A stretch of DNA of 42,499 nt from Ignavibacteria bacterium CG1_02_37_35 (GCA_001871325.1 MNVA01000098.1:1-42499), one strand, 5' to 3'. Numbered from the stretch's first letter, positions 1-9,967 are shown. Program-made: numbers and translations. Notes: generated by a model from the letters alone, not told the origin.

Positions 1-55
1 CTTGTCAAAGAACAATGAAAATTCTGATTGAATTTTACTTTTACTTTATTATTTT

Positions 56-86
56 AAGGGAAACGATTTGTTTTTTCGTTTCCCTT
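56..86. terminator. Stem-loop (10-bp stem AAGGGAAACG/CGTTTCCCTT), possible terminator
   Basis: Perfect inverted repeat downstream of the minus-strand CDS ending at 163; T-rich on the plus side only. Confidence 0.5.
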
Positions 87-162
87 ATTAATGATTTTTT
101 CTCTTTTTCTTACTTAACTTGTTCTCTTTTAATTACTTATGACCTCCTGTGGTCATTTGATA

Positions 163-2592
163 CTATTTTAAAAATATCATTTTTTTAGTTTGGATAAAAT
201 CACCTGCACGAAGTTGATAAAAATATATGCCCGAGGCGAATCCGCTTTTGGCAGAAACCCCGCTTCCCATCTGTTTGTTGCTTGTTGTTTGTTGTAAGTT
301 GAATACAACTTTATAACTGCCGGGTTGTTTTTCTTCATTCACTAACACTGCGACTTCATTCCCAAGCACATCATATATTTTTAGTGTTACTTTGCAGCCG
401 ACTGCCAACTGCCAACTGATTACTGTACTTGGGTTAAAAGGATTCGGATAGTTCTGCATCAAAGCAAATTCTTTCGGCACTTCACTCTCTGATTCGGTTT
501 CAGTAGGGTCAGCGACAAAACCGATTTTTTTTAGTGCGCTGTCTATCTCTGCATTTTTCATAAAATTATTCCAAAGTAATTGAGAGCGGTAATTCTCAAC
601 CATAACAATTATCGGACCCTGATCAATTGCTAAATAACTTGAAGCATACCAATTTTCTTTTAAGTTGAACGCATCTTTAAATCCGTAAATTCCCCAAATC
701 TTACTGCCGTATGTGTTGTAAAAATTTTTAAAGGTCATAATAGATTCGGTCGGAGTGTACGGCATAGACGATAGAGCGGCTGTTGGTGAAATCGTGCCAT
801 TATCATTAAATGGTTCGTGGACTGAATAGCCGAACGGATCATCACTTGCAGTAAATCCCCAGGTGAGTTGATTGTAACCGGGCATCCCTTTAGGGTTTGC
901 CTTAGCATACTCACGCTGAATAAGCGTATGATTTTTATTGTTCACAAAATAATTTGTGTAAGCATCTTTTTTGTTCCGGGGATCAAATCCCAAAAAAGAA
1001 TAATGCGCAAAGAAAAGAGGTCCTCCGTAATCCCAGCCGACATCTAATTTGTATCCATAAAAATATTTTCCATTTTTATAAGAGGAATGACTCGCCCAAC
1101 CGTTAGCATAAAGACTTGCAGGTACGCTATGCTTCGGAGAAGCAATTCCCAAGAGATAAACGATCATCGTCTCATTCCAGCCGGCGAGCTGCATGTTCAT
1201 TTGCCACGCATAATTTGGAGACCAATGCCAATACAAAAAATTACTGCTCGAAGTTCTTCTGTACCAATCAAATTCTGTTTCTTCCCACAACCGTGTTATC
1301 ACACTCCTGATTGAATCCTCTTCAGCCGAATTTTGATCAAAATATTTTCTTGCTGCAAGTAATCCCTGAAGCATAAATGATGTTTCCACTAGATCGCCGC
1401 CATCGTCATAAGTGCCAAATGGAATAACTTTTCCGGTTTCTCCGTTCAACCAATGAGGCCAGGCACCGTGAAAGCGCTCTGCTTTTGTTTCAAGAAAATT
1501 TACTATTTTTAACACACGTCCTCTCCCCTGCTGTCGTGTAACAAATCCCCGTTCAATTCCTGTAAGCAGAGCCATGACGCCAAACCCCGATCCGCCTATT
1601 GTTACAGTGTTCTTACTGCCGGTACGTTCGCGTATAAGACCTGAAACAGGGTGAGCGTAATCCCAAAAAAACCGAAATGTTGACTCTTGCAGCATTGTTA
1701 ACCATTCATCGTCATTCATTTGTTTGGTCTCTGCGGTAACTTCAAGGCTTAAAGCAGACTCATTAAGACTTCCATCTATGGCAGCAACTTTATAGCTTGC
1801 ACTTACACCGGTCGCACCGATAAAATCATTATAAAACCGCTCGTCTTTTTGAGTGGTTCCAATCGTAACATAGTTTCCATTTTCAAGTTTATAAATTCTG
1901 TATCCTTGTAAAGTAGTATCAGTATTTAACGTCCATGAAAGCTCAATGTGCTTGTAATAACCTTTTGCGGCAACATTTTGTGGAACTGCAGGCGGAGTGA
2001 CGCTGCCCGAAGACATCCGAATTTCATCAAGATAAAAAATGTGTTGAATGGTATCAGCAGTGTTCTGTCCATAAAAGATAGTTTTAATAATTTTTAAATC
2101 TGCCTGCCCCGGATTTGATTGAAAAATAGAAATGGGGACAGAAATTTTAAACCATTCATTTTCCGGAACCGAAGAAACGTAATCTGATAATTTTTGTTTC
2201 GGAGTTTGTTTATTATTTAAATCCTCAAGATAGATTACCGGGAGATCAGCCGAAGCGATTAGAGAAGTGGTATAAGCCAAAAAAATAATTGAGTCTTTAG
2301 TGGTTGCATCGCGGCCGGGCCAATCAATGCCGGCAACAGCAATTGCCCAGTCTCCCCCGGATTTTGAAGTGTACTTCAAGCGGAGTGAGTTTGTTCCAGA
2401 GTACTTTATGGCAGATTCAACAGGAAATTTGTTTGTGTTGATTAACTCAAGAAGGCTGCTGCCGCTTACCGTTCCCCAGCTTGGATCATAAAAAGAATTA
2501 GACGGACTGTCGTTAAAGAAAACATAATCCTGCGAAAAACTTTTAACCGATAAAAGCATAAAAGAGATGCATATTATTTTTACAAATTTCAT
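163..2592 (-). CDS. Secreted glucoamylase-family (PF10091 / GH144-like) glycoside hydrolase with FN3-like domain and T9SS type A sorting tail
   Basis: Motifs FRFFWDYAHPVSGLIRER, GGSGFGVMALLTGIERGF, WPHWLNGETG, YDDGGDLVETSFMLQGLLAAR; PNPFNPST...GDFIQTKKMIFLK tail; signal peptide. Start could also be ATG at 2610. Confidence 0.85.
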   Translation of the reverse strand: MKFVKIICISFMLLSVKSFSQDYVFFNDSPSNSFYDPSWGTVSGSSLLELINTNKFPVESAIKYSGTNSLRLKYTSKSGGDWAIAVAGIDWPGRDATTKDSIIFLAYTTSLIASADLPVIYLEDLNNKQTPKQKLSDYVSSVPENEWFKISVPISIFQSNPGQADLKIIKTIFYGQNTADTIQHIFYLDEIRMSSGSVTPPAVPQNVAAKGYYKHIELSWTLNTDTTLQGYRIYKLENGNYVTIGTTQKDERFYNDFIGATGVSASYKVAAIDGSLNESALSLEVTAETKQMNDDEWLTMLQESTFRFFWDYAHPVSGLIRERTGSKNTVTIGGSGFGVMALLTGIERGFVTRQQGRGRVLKIVNFLETKAERFHGAWPHWLNGETGKVIPFGTYDDGGDLVETSFMLQGLLAARKYFDQNSAEEDSIRSVITRLWEETEFDWYRRTSSSNFLYWHWSPNYAWQMNMQLAGWNETMIVYLLGIASPKHSVPASLYANGWASHSSYKNGKYFYGYKLDVGWDYGGPLFFAHYSFLGFDPRNKKDAYTNYFVNNKNHTLIQREYAKANPKGMPGYNQLTWGFTASDDPFGYSVHEPFNDNGTISPTAALSSMPYTPTESIMTFKNFYNTYGSKIWGIYGFKDAFNLKENWYASSYLAIDQGPIIVMVENYRSQLLWNNFMKNAEIDSALKKIGFVADPTETESESEVPKEFALMQNYPNPFNPSTVISWQLAVGCKVTLKIYDVLGNEVAVLVNEEKQPGSYKVVFNLQQTTSNKQMGSGVSAKSGFASGIYFYQLRAGDFIQTKKMIFLK

Positions 2593-3257
2593 CCTAAACC
2601 TTACTTCCAATTTTCTTCATGACAATAGAGAGTGTCAAATCTTTTTTGATTACCAGGATCATCCCCTTTCTCTTTGATCTGATCTTTTTATATTGAGAAA
2701 GTTATCAAATTAATCTGACGTTGTCAAATATTCCATACAAAAGTTTACAGGGAACTCATTTCAATTATGAACGAATGTCTAATTCAAATTGATTTTACAT
2801 AAGCTAATAACTAACCGGGAAAACCGGAAATTAAAATAATAAATACCAAATAATTTGGGATGAACGTTTGAATGATCGTATGATTGATTGAAAAACGTTC
2901 ATTCATTCATTCATCTTCATGCAGTCATCCTCTCGCTTTATTTATGTCATTAATATTCTGTAAATATTGCACGAACGTTAGTTTTAAGGCATTGGTCTCC
3001 CACTGCGGTTTCTCTCTATTTTTTATACAAATTATTTTGGTAAGCCCCCTTGCGCAGAATATCTATTTGAAGAATCAAGCTCCCCCTGATGTCTTACTTT
3101 AGTTTTGAAAAACCGTTTTTTTTTCGAAGTTTCATCACGGGAAATTGTTAAATAATTAATTTATGACAAGAAAAATCGGGAAGAGTTGAAGCATCCCAAA
3201 AGCTTATTTTGCGATCAAAAATATTCTCCCCAAAATCAAAACAAGAAGAGAACCACT

Positions 3258-4508
3258 ATGATTTTAGAAAAATATTCCATGGGAGTCGGGGACAGATTTA
3301 GCCATCAAGCTAAAGCACAACTATCTGCATTTCTGAAAGCAAAAGAAAAAGGAATCACCATTATTCCGGTTTGGAATAAATCAAAACGTGAACATACGCT
3401 AATTGGCTCTTCTCCAAAAACAGTCAGAATGAAAGCTGACGAAGCAGTTGCTGCACTTAGTTGGAAAGATTCTTATTATGTAGACGCCGATCATATCGGA
3501 TTAAAAACTGTGGATGATTTCACAGACTTTGCCGATTTTTACACGCTTGATGTTGCAGATTTTATTGGCGAAAAACCGAATGATGCTGAATTACAAGAGT
3601 TTTTAAAAAGCGCTTCCAAATACACCGGGTCGCTTTTTATTCCGAATGTCTCAAAATCATTTCAAGTAACTGAACAGAAACTAAAAAATATTGCCGATAA
3701 ATATTTAGTTGCTATTAAAGAAGCTTCAAAAATTTACCACCATATCAGTTCAATAAAAGGTTCAGACCACTTTGTTACTGAAGTCTCCGTTGACGAAAGC
3801 AACGAAGCACAATCTCCCGAAGAATTGTTTTTTATTTTGTGCGGACTCGCTTCTGAAAATGTTCCGGTTCAAACTATCGCTCCAAAATTTACAGGACGCT
3901 TTAATAAGGGAGTTGACTATGTTGGAGACGTAAATCAATTCATCAGAGAATTTGAAGATGATGTTGCGGTTATCAACTTTGCAATAAAAGAATTTAAGTT
4001 ACCTGTCAATCTTAAACTCAGCATCCACTCCGGAAGCGATAAATTTTCTCTTTATAAACCGATCTATCAAATCATTAAAAAATATGATGCGGGTTTACAC
4101 TTGAAAACGGCTGGAACTACTTGGTTGGAAGAATTGATCGGATTGGCTGAAGCAGGCGGAGATGGATTGGAAATTGCAAAAGAGATTTACCAACAATCTT
4201 TTTTGAGAAGCGCTGAATTGATGAAGCCTTATGCTACAGTGGTTGATATTGATTTTAGCAAATTGCCAAGGCCTGTGGAAGTTTGGAAATGGTCAAGTGA
4301 AGAATTTACAAATGCACTGAGACATGATCAAAAATGCAGAGATTATAATATCCATTTCAGACAGCTGCTTCATCTTGGATTTAAGATCGCCGCCGAGATG
4401 GGGGACAAATATTATGACGCTTTAAAAAAACATAAAGACGTTATCAGCAAAAACGTTTTTGAAAATATTTTCGATCGGCATATTAAAGTTCTTTTTTTAG
4501 GGGAATAA
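3258..4508 (+). CDS. uxaE: Tagaturonate epimerase UxaE-like protein
   Basis: MILEKYSMGVGDRFSHQAKAQL... matches the UxaE family; ATG at 3258 preceded by AAGAAGAG; the track start at 3186 is a TTG extension. Confidence 0.85.
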   Translation: MILEKYSMGVGDRFSHQAKAQLSAFLKAKEKGITIIPVWNKSKREHTLIGSSPKTVRMKADEAVAALSWKDSYYVDADHIGLKTVDDFTDFADFYTLDVADFIGEKPNDAELQEFLKSASKYTGSLFIPNVSKSFQVTEQKLKNIADKYLVAIKEASKIYHHISSIKGSDHFVTEVSVDESNEAQSPEELFFILCGLASENVPVQTIAPKFTGRFNKGVDYVGDVNQFIREFEDDVAVINFAIKEFKLPVNLKLSIHSGSDKFSLYKPIYQIIKKYDAGLHLKTAGTTWLEELIGLAEAGGDGLEIAKEIYQQSFLRSAELMKPYATVVDIDFSKLPRPVEVWKWSSEEFTNALRHDQKCRDYNIHFRQLLHLGFKIAAEMGDKYYDALKKHKDVISKNVFENIFDRHIKVLFLGE

Positions 4509-4577
4509 ATTTCGAGTTTTCTTTGAGCAAAGATTCAAAAAACTCTCTAACATTAACAGATACTAAGAGGATAAGTT

Positions 4578-5411
4578 ATGGAAATACGATTCACAACAGA
4601 TAATGCATCTTACAAAAAAATGACCACGGCTGAACTGAAAAAGTTATTCTTAATTGATAAACTTTTTCATGAAGACGAAGTTTACATGATCTATTCAGAT
4701 GTTGATAGATCAATCACCGGTTCCGCTGTTCCAAAGAACGAAAAATTAAAATTACTTAGCAGCAAAAAAGAAATGGCGGCTGATTATTTTTTGCAGAGAC
4801 GTGAAATCGGGATCATCAATATCGGCGGTAATGGACTTATCACCGCTGACGGGAAAGAATTTTCTTTAGAACAGAAAGATGCACTTTACATCGGGAAAGG
4901 AACAAAAGAGATAGAATTTTCAAGTTTATCTTCTGAGAAACCTGCCAAGTTTTATTTTGTCAGTTATCCAGCACATAAAGAATATCCGACCGTACATAAA
5001 AAGTTTTCCGATGCTGAACCTGTCGAGCTTGGAAGTCAAAAAGACGCTAATAAAAGAACCATTTACAAATACATTCATCCAAAGGGAATTAAAAGCTGCC
5101 AATTAGTTATGGGTTTAACGGAACTCGATGAAGGTAACGTCTGGAACACGATGCCGGTACATACGCATCAAAGACGTTCGGAAGTTTATATGTATTTTAA
5201 TATAAACGATGACGCCGTTGTGTTTCATCTTTTTGGTGAACCAAACGAGACAAGACATTTTGTTCTTCGTAACGGTCAGGCGGTGATTTCACCGGGCTGG
5301 TCTGTACATAGCGGAGTCGCTACACAAAGTTATTCTTTTATTTGGGGAATGGGGGGAGAGAATCAAGACTTTGATGACATGGACTGGGTACCTATGAAAG
5401 AATTAAACTGA
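4578..5411 (+). CDS. kduI: 5-dehydro-4-deoxy-D-glucuronate isomerase
   Basis: KduI-type sequence incl. MPVHTHQRRSEVYMYF and NGQAVISPGWSVHSG; AGAGGATAAGTT RBS region. Confidence 0.93.
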   Translation: MEIRFTTDNASYKKMTTAELKKLFLIDKLFHEDEVYMIYSDVDRSITGSAVPKNEKLKLLSSKKEMAADYFLQRREIGIINIGGNGLITADGKEFSLEQKDALYIGKGTKEIEFSSLSSEKPAKFYFVSYPAHKEYPTVHKKFSDAEPVELGSQKDANKRTIYKYIHPKGIKSCQLVMGLTELDEGNVWNTMPVHTHQRRSEVYMYFNINDDAVVFHLFGEPNETRHFVLRNGQAVISPGWSVHSGVATQSYSFIWGMGGENQDFDDMDWVPMKELN

Positions 5412-5520
5412 TAAAATTAGTTGAATATAAAATAGTCTTTGCCTGATTGAATGAATGATTGATTGATTGTATGCAATTAGCAGATGATTTTTCAGCGACT
5501 GCAAATTATTCTTTAAAAAC

Positions 5521-5556
5521 AAAAAAGCCGTTAGTAAAAACTGACGGCTTTTTTTA
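5521..5556. terminator. Bidirectional rho-independent terminator between convergent kduI and pectinesterase-like gene
   Basis: aaaaaagccgttag-taaaaa-ctgacggcttttttt hairpin with A-tract/T-tract. Confidence 0.85.
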
Positions 5557-5579
5557 TCCCAGAGAAAAATTATTTTCGA

Positions 5580-6590
5580 CTACTTATTCTCGTCCATCTC
5601 TTTCAAAATTGCTACGGGATCCCACTTCCCTTTGAAAATCCATGCCGGTGTAATCCCATCCGGAGAAAATTTACTTTGAGCAAAATCAAGATTGTCTTCA
5701 TGCCACGAATAATCAATTGAATCCCCATGGCAATTAAAAAAATAGATTCTTTTTTCGCCCCACCGTAATCTCACAGGCGGATCAGAAATTTTATGATAAA
5801 TTGCTTTGTCTGCCATATTGTTTGAGAATGTGCAATCAACTAAATAAAATTGAGCATCTCTATGAAAACGCCCTAAAGCAAATCCGGGAACACCATCAAA
5901 TTTAGAATTACAGATGACAAATTTTTGGTTTTCATCATTACTTCCATCGTGCCAGAGAGAAGCATTTTTGTTGTGTCCGTAAAACTTACTGTCGGTAATA
6001 TAACACCAACCCCGCGGGCAAACATAATCAACGTATCCTTCGAAATAGCAATTTTTATGATAATACATTCCATCAACTTTATTCCATAGACTTAACGCAT
6101 CACCGCCGTCCGCGATAATATTACAATCAACAAGGATGATCCGGGTTCCGCCGCCGCATATTGCAAACTGGTGATCATTCCTTCCATAAAGACTTCCATA
6201 ATTATTATGTACTGTAAGATTTTGGAAGATTAAATCCGAAGTCCCTTCTTTAATATTGACTACAGCGGCTCCCCAATCATCTTGATGCATTGCTTTCCAA
6301 TTGCTTCGAAGTTCAGCATAAACGATCATTGTGCTCTCCCTATCTTCACCGATAAATGCAATGGAACTTTTCTCAATGAAAATTTTTTCATGATAAATTC
6401 CATTTTTAATAAGAATAACATATCGTCCCTCTGTTTTCGCAGGAAGTGCATCTATAGCTTGTTGGATAGAAATAAAGTTTCCGCTTCCGTCTTTTGCAAC
6501 TATAATATCAGGAGTATATCCCTTCATTTCCACAAAAAAAATCATCGCTGCCAAAACGATCGTGAAAAATATTTTTGATTTTGAAATCAT
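5580..6590 (-). CDS. Pectinesterase-like (CE8) secreted beta-helix protein
   Basis: DGSGNFISIQQAIDALP, IKNGIYHEKIFI, EGYVDYV, LGRFHRDAQFYLVDCTF; signal peptide; ATG at 6590 with AGAAGG upstream. Confidence 0.82.
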   Translation of the reverse strand: MISKSKIFFTIVLAAMIFFVEMKGYTPDIIVAKDGSGNFISIQQAIDALPAKTEGRYVILIKNGIYHEKIFIEKSSIAFIGEDRESTMIVYAELRSNWKAMHQDDWGAAVVNIKEGTSDLIFQNLTVHNNYGSLYGRNDHQFAICGGGTRIILVDCNIIADGGDALSLWNKVDGMYYHKNCYFEGYVDYVCPRGWCYITDSKFYGHNKNASLWHDGSNDENQKFVICNSKFDGVPGFALGRFHRDAQFYLVDCTFSNNMADKAIYHKISDPPVRLRWGEKRIYFFNCHGDSIDYSWHEDNLDFAQSKFSPDGITPAWIFKGKWDPVAILKEMDENK

Positions 6591-6608
6591 CAACCTTCTC
6601 ACTGAAAT

Positions 6609-7951
6609 TTATTTGAGAAGAATCATTTTCTTTGTTTGCATAAAATCCCCGGTTTTAATAGTAGAGAAATCTCTCCAGCATATTTCATCGCACTGCTGTA
6701 AGTCTGGTTTTTAGCAAGCAAAGCGCCGGTTATAACTGCCCCATCTCCTGATTCAAAAGGCCATTCTACAACAGCCGGGTTTGAAGTGCCTTCAATTTCC
6801 CCGCTGATAAGTACATTTTGGAGACAAACATATTTACCGGTTCTCATTACCGGATCGTTATCAACCCAAGGATAAATTCTAAAATAAAAAGTCTCTCCCG
6901 GGTCAACTTTTTCGTTTAAAGATATTGATACGGGTAAGAGATCGGTTATACTTAAATAATTGTTCACGCTATCCAAAGTTTTGTATTCAACTTTTGTTTC
7001 ATTACTAAACGTCGGATCGGTGGAGTAGTAGAACCCGGCTTTCATTGTATTTATACTTGCTGCGGCAATGCCAAGTGAAATGCCTGTAGCTGTAAAATTA
7101 AATCCTGCTTTGGGGGTAACAACAAACTGGATATAAACCGAATCTATTCGTGTAGTTTGATTTGCGGGCCAGGTATCTAATTTTAATCTTTGGCTTTGCC
7201 CTGGACCTGTGTATTGATTGATCTTCAAATTATTCAGCAATTCATCTAAAGCGGAGACTTGTCCCGATAGAGCAACAGTCGTTCCCGTTCCACCAATCCC
7301 CGGATCACTCAATTCCCACTTTGCACTTGCGGGATACGTAACTGCTTTCGTAGTTCCTGCGATTGTCGCCATTCTCATATAAAGATATTTTGATGTTGAA
7401 CTCGCTCCTGCATACCAGGGATAAACTCTGACGTAGAGAGTCTTTCCATCTACTACATCTTCATTTAATTCAAATGAATAGAGGGAATCAGAATCTTTTT
7501 TTAAGACAAGAATCGTATCGTTTAACTGTGTTGAAGAAGAAAAATTTTCGTCCAGGGAGAACGCTACATTTGCTCTTAAACCATCAGTTCCCTTGCCGCC
7601 AAGGTAAATTGATAGATTCTCAGCATGAAAATTAAACGACGCATTAGGAAGTACGGCAAACTGAACCCATCGGGTATTAACTTGTGTGGTTTCTGCTCCC
7701 CATGGTACGGCACTACCATTCTCAAAGGGCCACCATCTTTGATCCGGTCCGGGACCGTTTGCGTAATCACGTACAACAAAACCAGGACTGGATGTTTGAG
7801 TAAACCCGGATAAATTTCCTGTAACAGCGGATACTTTTTGACTGTCAGACAACGTCAAACTCCATGAGACTGAAGCCGGAGTTTGAGCTAAGATTCTTAT
7901 TGAAAAGAGCAACACCATAAGAATAAAATTCCCACGTAATGAGTTTCGCAT
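6609..7951 (-). pseudogene. Remnant of a T9SS-exported multidomain protein: two complete copies and the start of a third ~170-aa module, then an out-of-frame T9SS tail
   Basis: The ORF (track 6623..8017) ends ...MKYAGEISLLLKPGILCKQRK*; another frame through 6609-6680 reads DFSTIKTGDFMQTKKMILLK*. Confidence 0.75.
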
Positions 7952-8013
7952 AACTTTTTTCTTTTTGTAAAAATGAGTTGTCGTTTTTATCTCAAAAATA
8001 GTAATCAAAGAAT

Positions 8014-8772
8014 TCACTTGCCGCCAATTTGGATAGTAGGATTTTTTATCAAATATCTCGCAATCGGTAATTCAATTTCTTTAATTCCTTCGACCACCAA
8101 ACCGGCGACTAATACAGCTCCCTCAAAGGAGAAATGAGTATTGTCGGTTTTGCCCTCCGGTAAAGATTTATATTTATTCGGCGGTATCCATAGAAAAACA
8201 TCCTTTGTTTTGTCGTCTCCCAATTCAGCAAAAACTTTTTCACTTTTTTTATGAACATCAATTAAGGGAACATTCATCTGTACAGCAACTTCTCTGACGA
8301 CAGCAGGATAATCTCCATGTTGATCAACAAACTTTCCTTCCTTATCAAATTTTCTTCTGTTAACAGGAGTTAATAAAACTGGTGCTGCACCTTTTTCTCT
8401 TGTCTCGTTCACGTACTTAATTAAATTTCGTTTATACAAGGTATGTGCTTCTGCGTAGCGAGTGGTATCTGAGATTTTTTGGTCATTGTGTCCGAATTGA
8501 ATGAAAACATAATCTCCCGGTTTAAGTTTATCTAAAACGTTCTTCCATAACCCTTGCTGAATAAAACTTTTTGTGCTCTTTCCGTTCTTGGCATGATTCT
8601 CAAAAGTTAATTCATTACCAAAAAATAGCGGAAGCACTTGTCCCCAACCTCTTTCCGGGTTGTCTTCAATGGGTTTTGTCGCCATTGTTGAATCTCCGAC
8701 GAGATAAATTGTGGGATGATTATTTGTACTGATGAGAAGAGGAAAACAAAGAAAAATGACTAATTTAAACAT
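8014..8772 (-). CDS. Rhamnogalacturonan acetylesterase (CE12, SGNH hydrolase)
   Basis: YLVGDSTMA, GWGQVLP, NHAKNGKSTKSF, FIQFGHNDQK, DNTHFSFEGA. Confidence 0.9.
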   Translation of the reverse strand: MFKLVIFLCFPLLISTNNHPTIYLVGDSTMATKPIEDNPERGWGQVLPLFFGNELTFENHAKNGKSTKSFIQQGLWKNVLDKLKPGDYVFIQFGHNDQKISDTTRYAEAHTLYKRNLIKYVNETREKGAAPVLLTPVNRRKFDKEGKFVDQHGDYPAVVREVAVQMNVPLIDVHKKSEKVFAELGDDKTKDVFLWIPPNKYKSLPEGKTDNTHFSFEGAVLVAGLVVEGIKEIELPIARYLIKNPTIQIGGK

Positions 8773-8935
8773 TGTTAAGATTTTTGATGAGTTTTGTTTG
8801 GAAATTTTTGGGGATGGTTTTATTAGATGATCTTAAGAGAAGTACAGAGCGTTCACGAAGTAAAAGAACTCAAAAAGGAAATTCATTTTCGAGCAGTTAT
8901 AAAATCTGTAAGAGAAAACATTATTGGGCAGTAGA

Positions 8936-9967
8936 TTAAGCAGTTTTTGAAGCAATTTTATCAACAAGAAACAGTTCGGTATCCAATACCACTTTTTGAG
9001 GACTAAAATCCTTCGGATTATTTATTTGATCAATCATCATTTTAACTGCTTGCGTTCCAAGTTCTTTGGTTGATTGATGCACAAAGTTAAAAAGTGAAGG
9101 GATGTTTTTGTTGAAGGTGGTATTTCCGAAACAGGTTATTTCTATGTCGCCCGGAATGTTAATGCCAAGCTCAACGGCAGCGTCGTAGATCCCTAAAGCA
9201 ACGGGATAAGTAACCGCTAAAATGTATTCCGGCAGTTCACCTTTTTTATACATTTCTTTAAAAGCTTTGTATCCGTCTTCTTCAGAAAATCCCCCTTCGG
9301 AAATCCATTTCGGTTTGATCGGAATTTTGTGTTTACTCATCGCATCGCGAAAGCCATTGAAACGATCTCTACCGATATTAATATTTTGGTAGCCCCCGAT
9401 GTGAGCAATTTTTTTATACCCTTTTTTAACAGCATACTCGATCGCAGCAAAAGCGCCGGCTTTATCATTAACGGTCACGCTTGAAATATTCGGCATATCC
9501 GGCACGCGGTCAAGAAAAACCAATCGTACTCCATGCGCTAGTACTTTTTCAAATATTGAAAGGTCTGTTGTTTCTTCGGTAATTGAAATAATTAGCCCGT
9601 CCACCCGCATGGAAAGTAAAGATAAGATATGTTTCTTTTCTCGATATGCCTGCTCTTGCGAAACCGTGAGAACAATTTCATAATTGTTTTCGAAAGCTGC
9701 ATCATAAATCGCCTCGATAATAGAAGCGAAAAAAACGTGAGCAATTTTCGGAACTACAAGTCCTATGGTATTAGATCTTCTCGATGATAAATTCCTCGCC
9801 ATAATATTTGGCATGTATCCAAGCTCTTCAGCAAGCGCCTTTACTTTAGCAGTAGTTGCAAAAGATATATCGGGATGCCCCCGCAATGCTTTTGAAATTG
9901 TAACTTTTGAAACATTTAATTGTCTCGCTAAATCTTCCAATTTTATTGGTTGAGTTTTCTTTACCAT
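8936..9967 (-). CDS. LacI-family transcriptional regulator
   Basis: N-terminal HTH KLEDLARQLNVSKVTISKALRGHPDIS; periplasmic-binding-like sensor domain. Confidence 0.95.
   Translation of the reverse strand: MVKKTQPIKLEDLARQLNVSKVTISKALRGHPDISFATTAKVKALAEELGYMPNIMARNLSSRRSNTIGLVVPKIAHVFFASIIEAIYDAAFENNYEIVLTVSQEQAYREKKHILSLLSMRVDGLIISITEETTDLSIFEKVLAHGVRLVFLDRVPDMPNISSVTVNDKAGAFAAIEYAVKKGYKKIAHIGGYQNINIGRDRFNGFRDAMSKHKIPIKPKWISEGGFSEEDGYKAFKEMYKKGELPEYILAVTYPVALGIYDAAVELGINIPGDIEITCFGNTTFNKNIPSLFNFVHQSTKELGTQAVKMMIDQINNPKDFSPQKVVLDTELFLVDKIASKTA

Noticed and set aside
2884-3102. 72-aa plus-strand ORF MIEKRSFIHSSSCSHPLALF...
   Set aside because: It starts in the CATT-repeat intergenic element, has no clear RBS or recognisable family, and overlaps the presumed regulatory region.
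3186-3257. N-terminal extension of UxaE in the ORF track
   Set aside because: It depends on a TTG start without supporting RBS; ATG at 3258 has AAGAAGAG upstream and matches the expected family start.
5873-6578. Track ORFs 5873-6076 and 6282-6578
   Set aside because: Shadow ORFs overlapping the pectinesterase-like gene in other frames; no family features.
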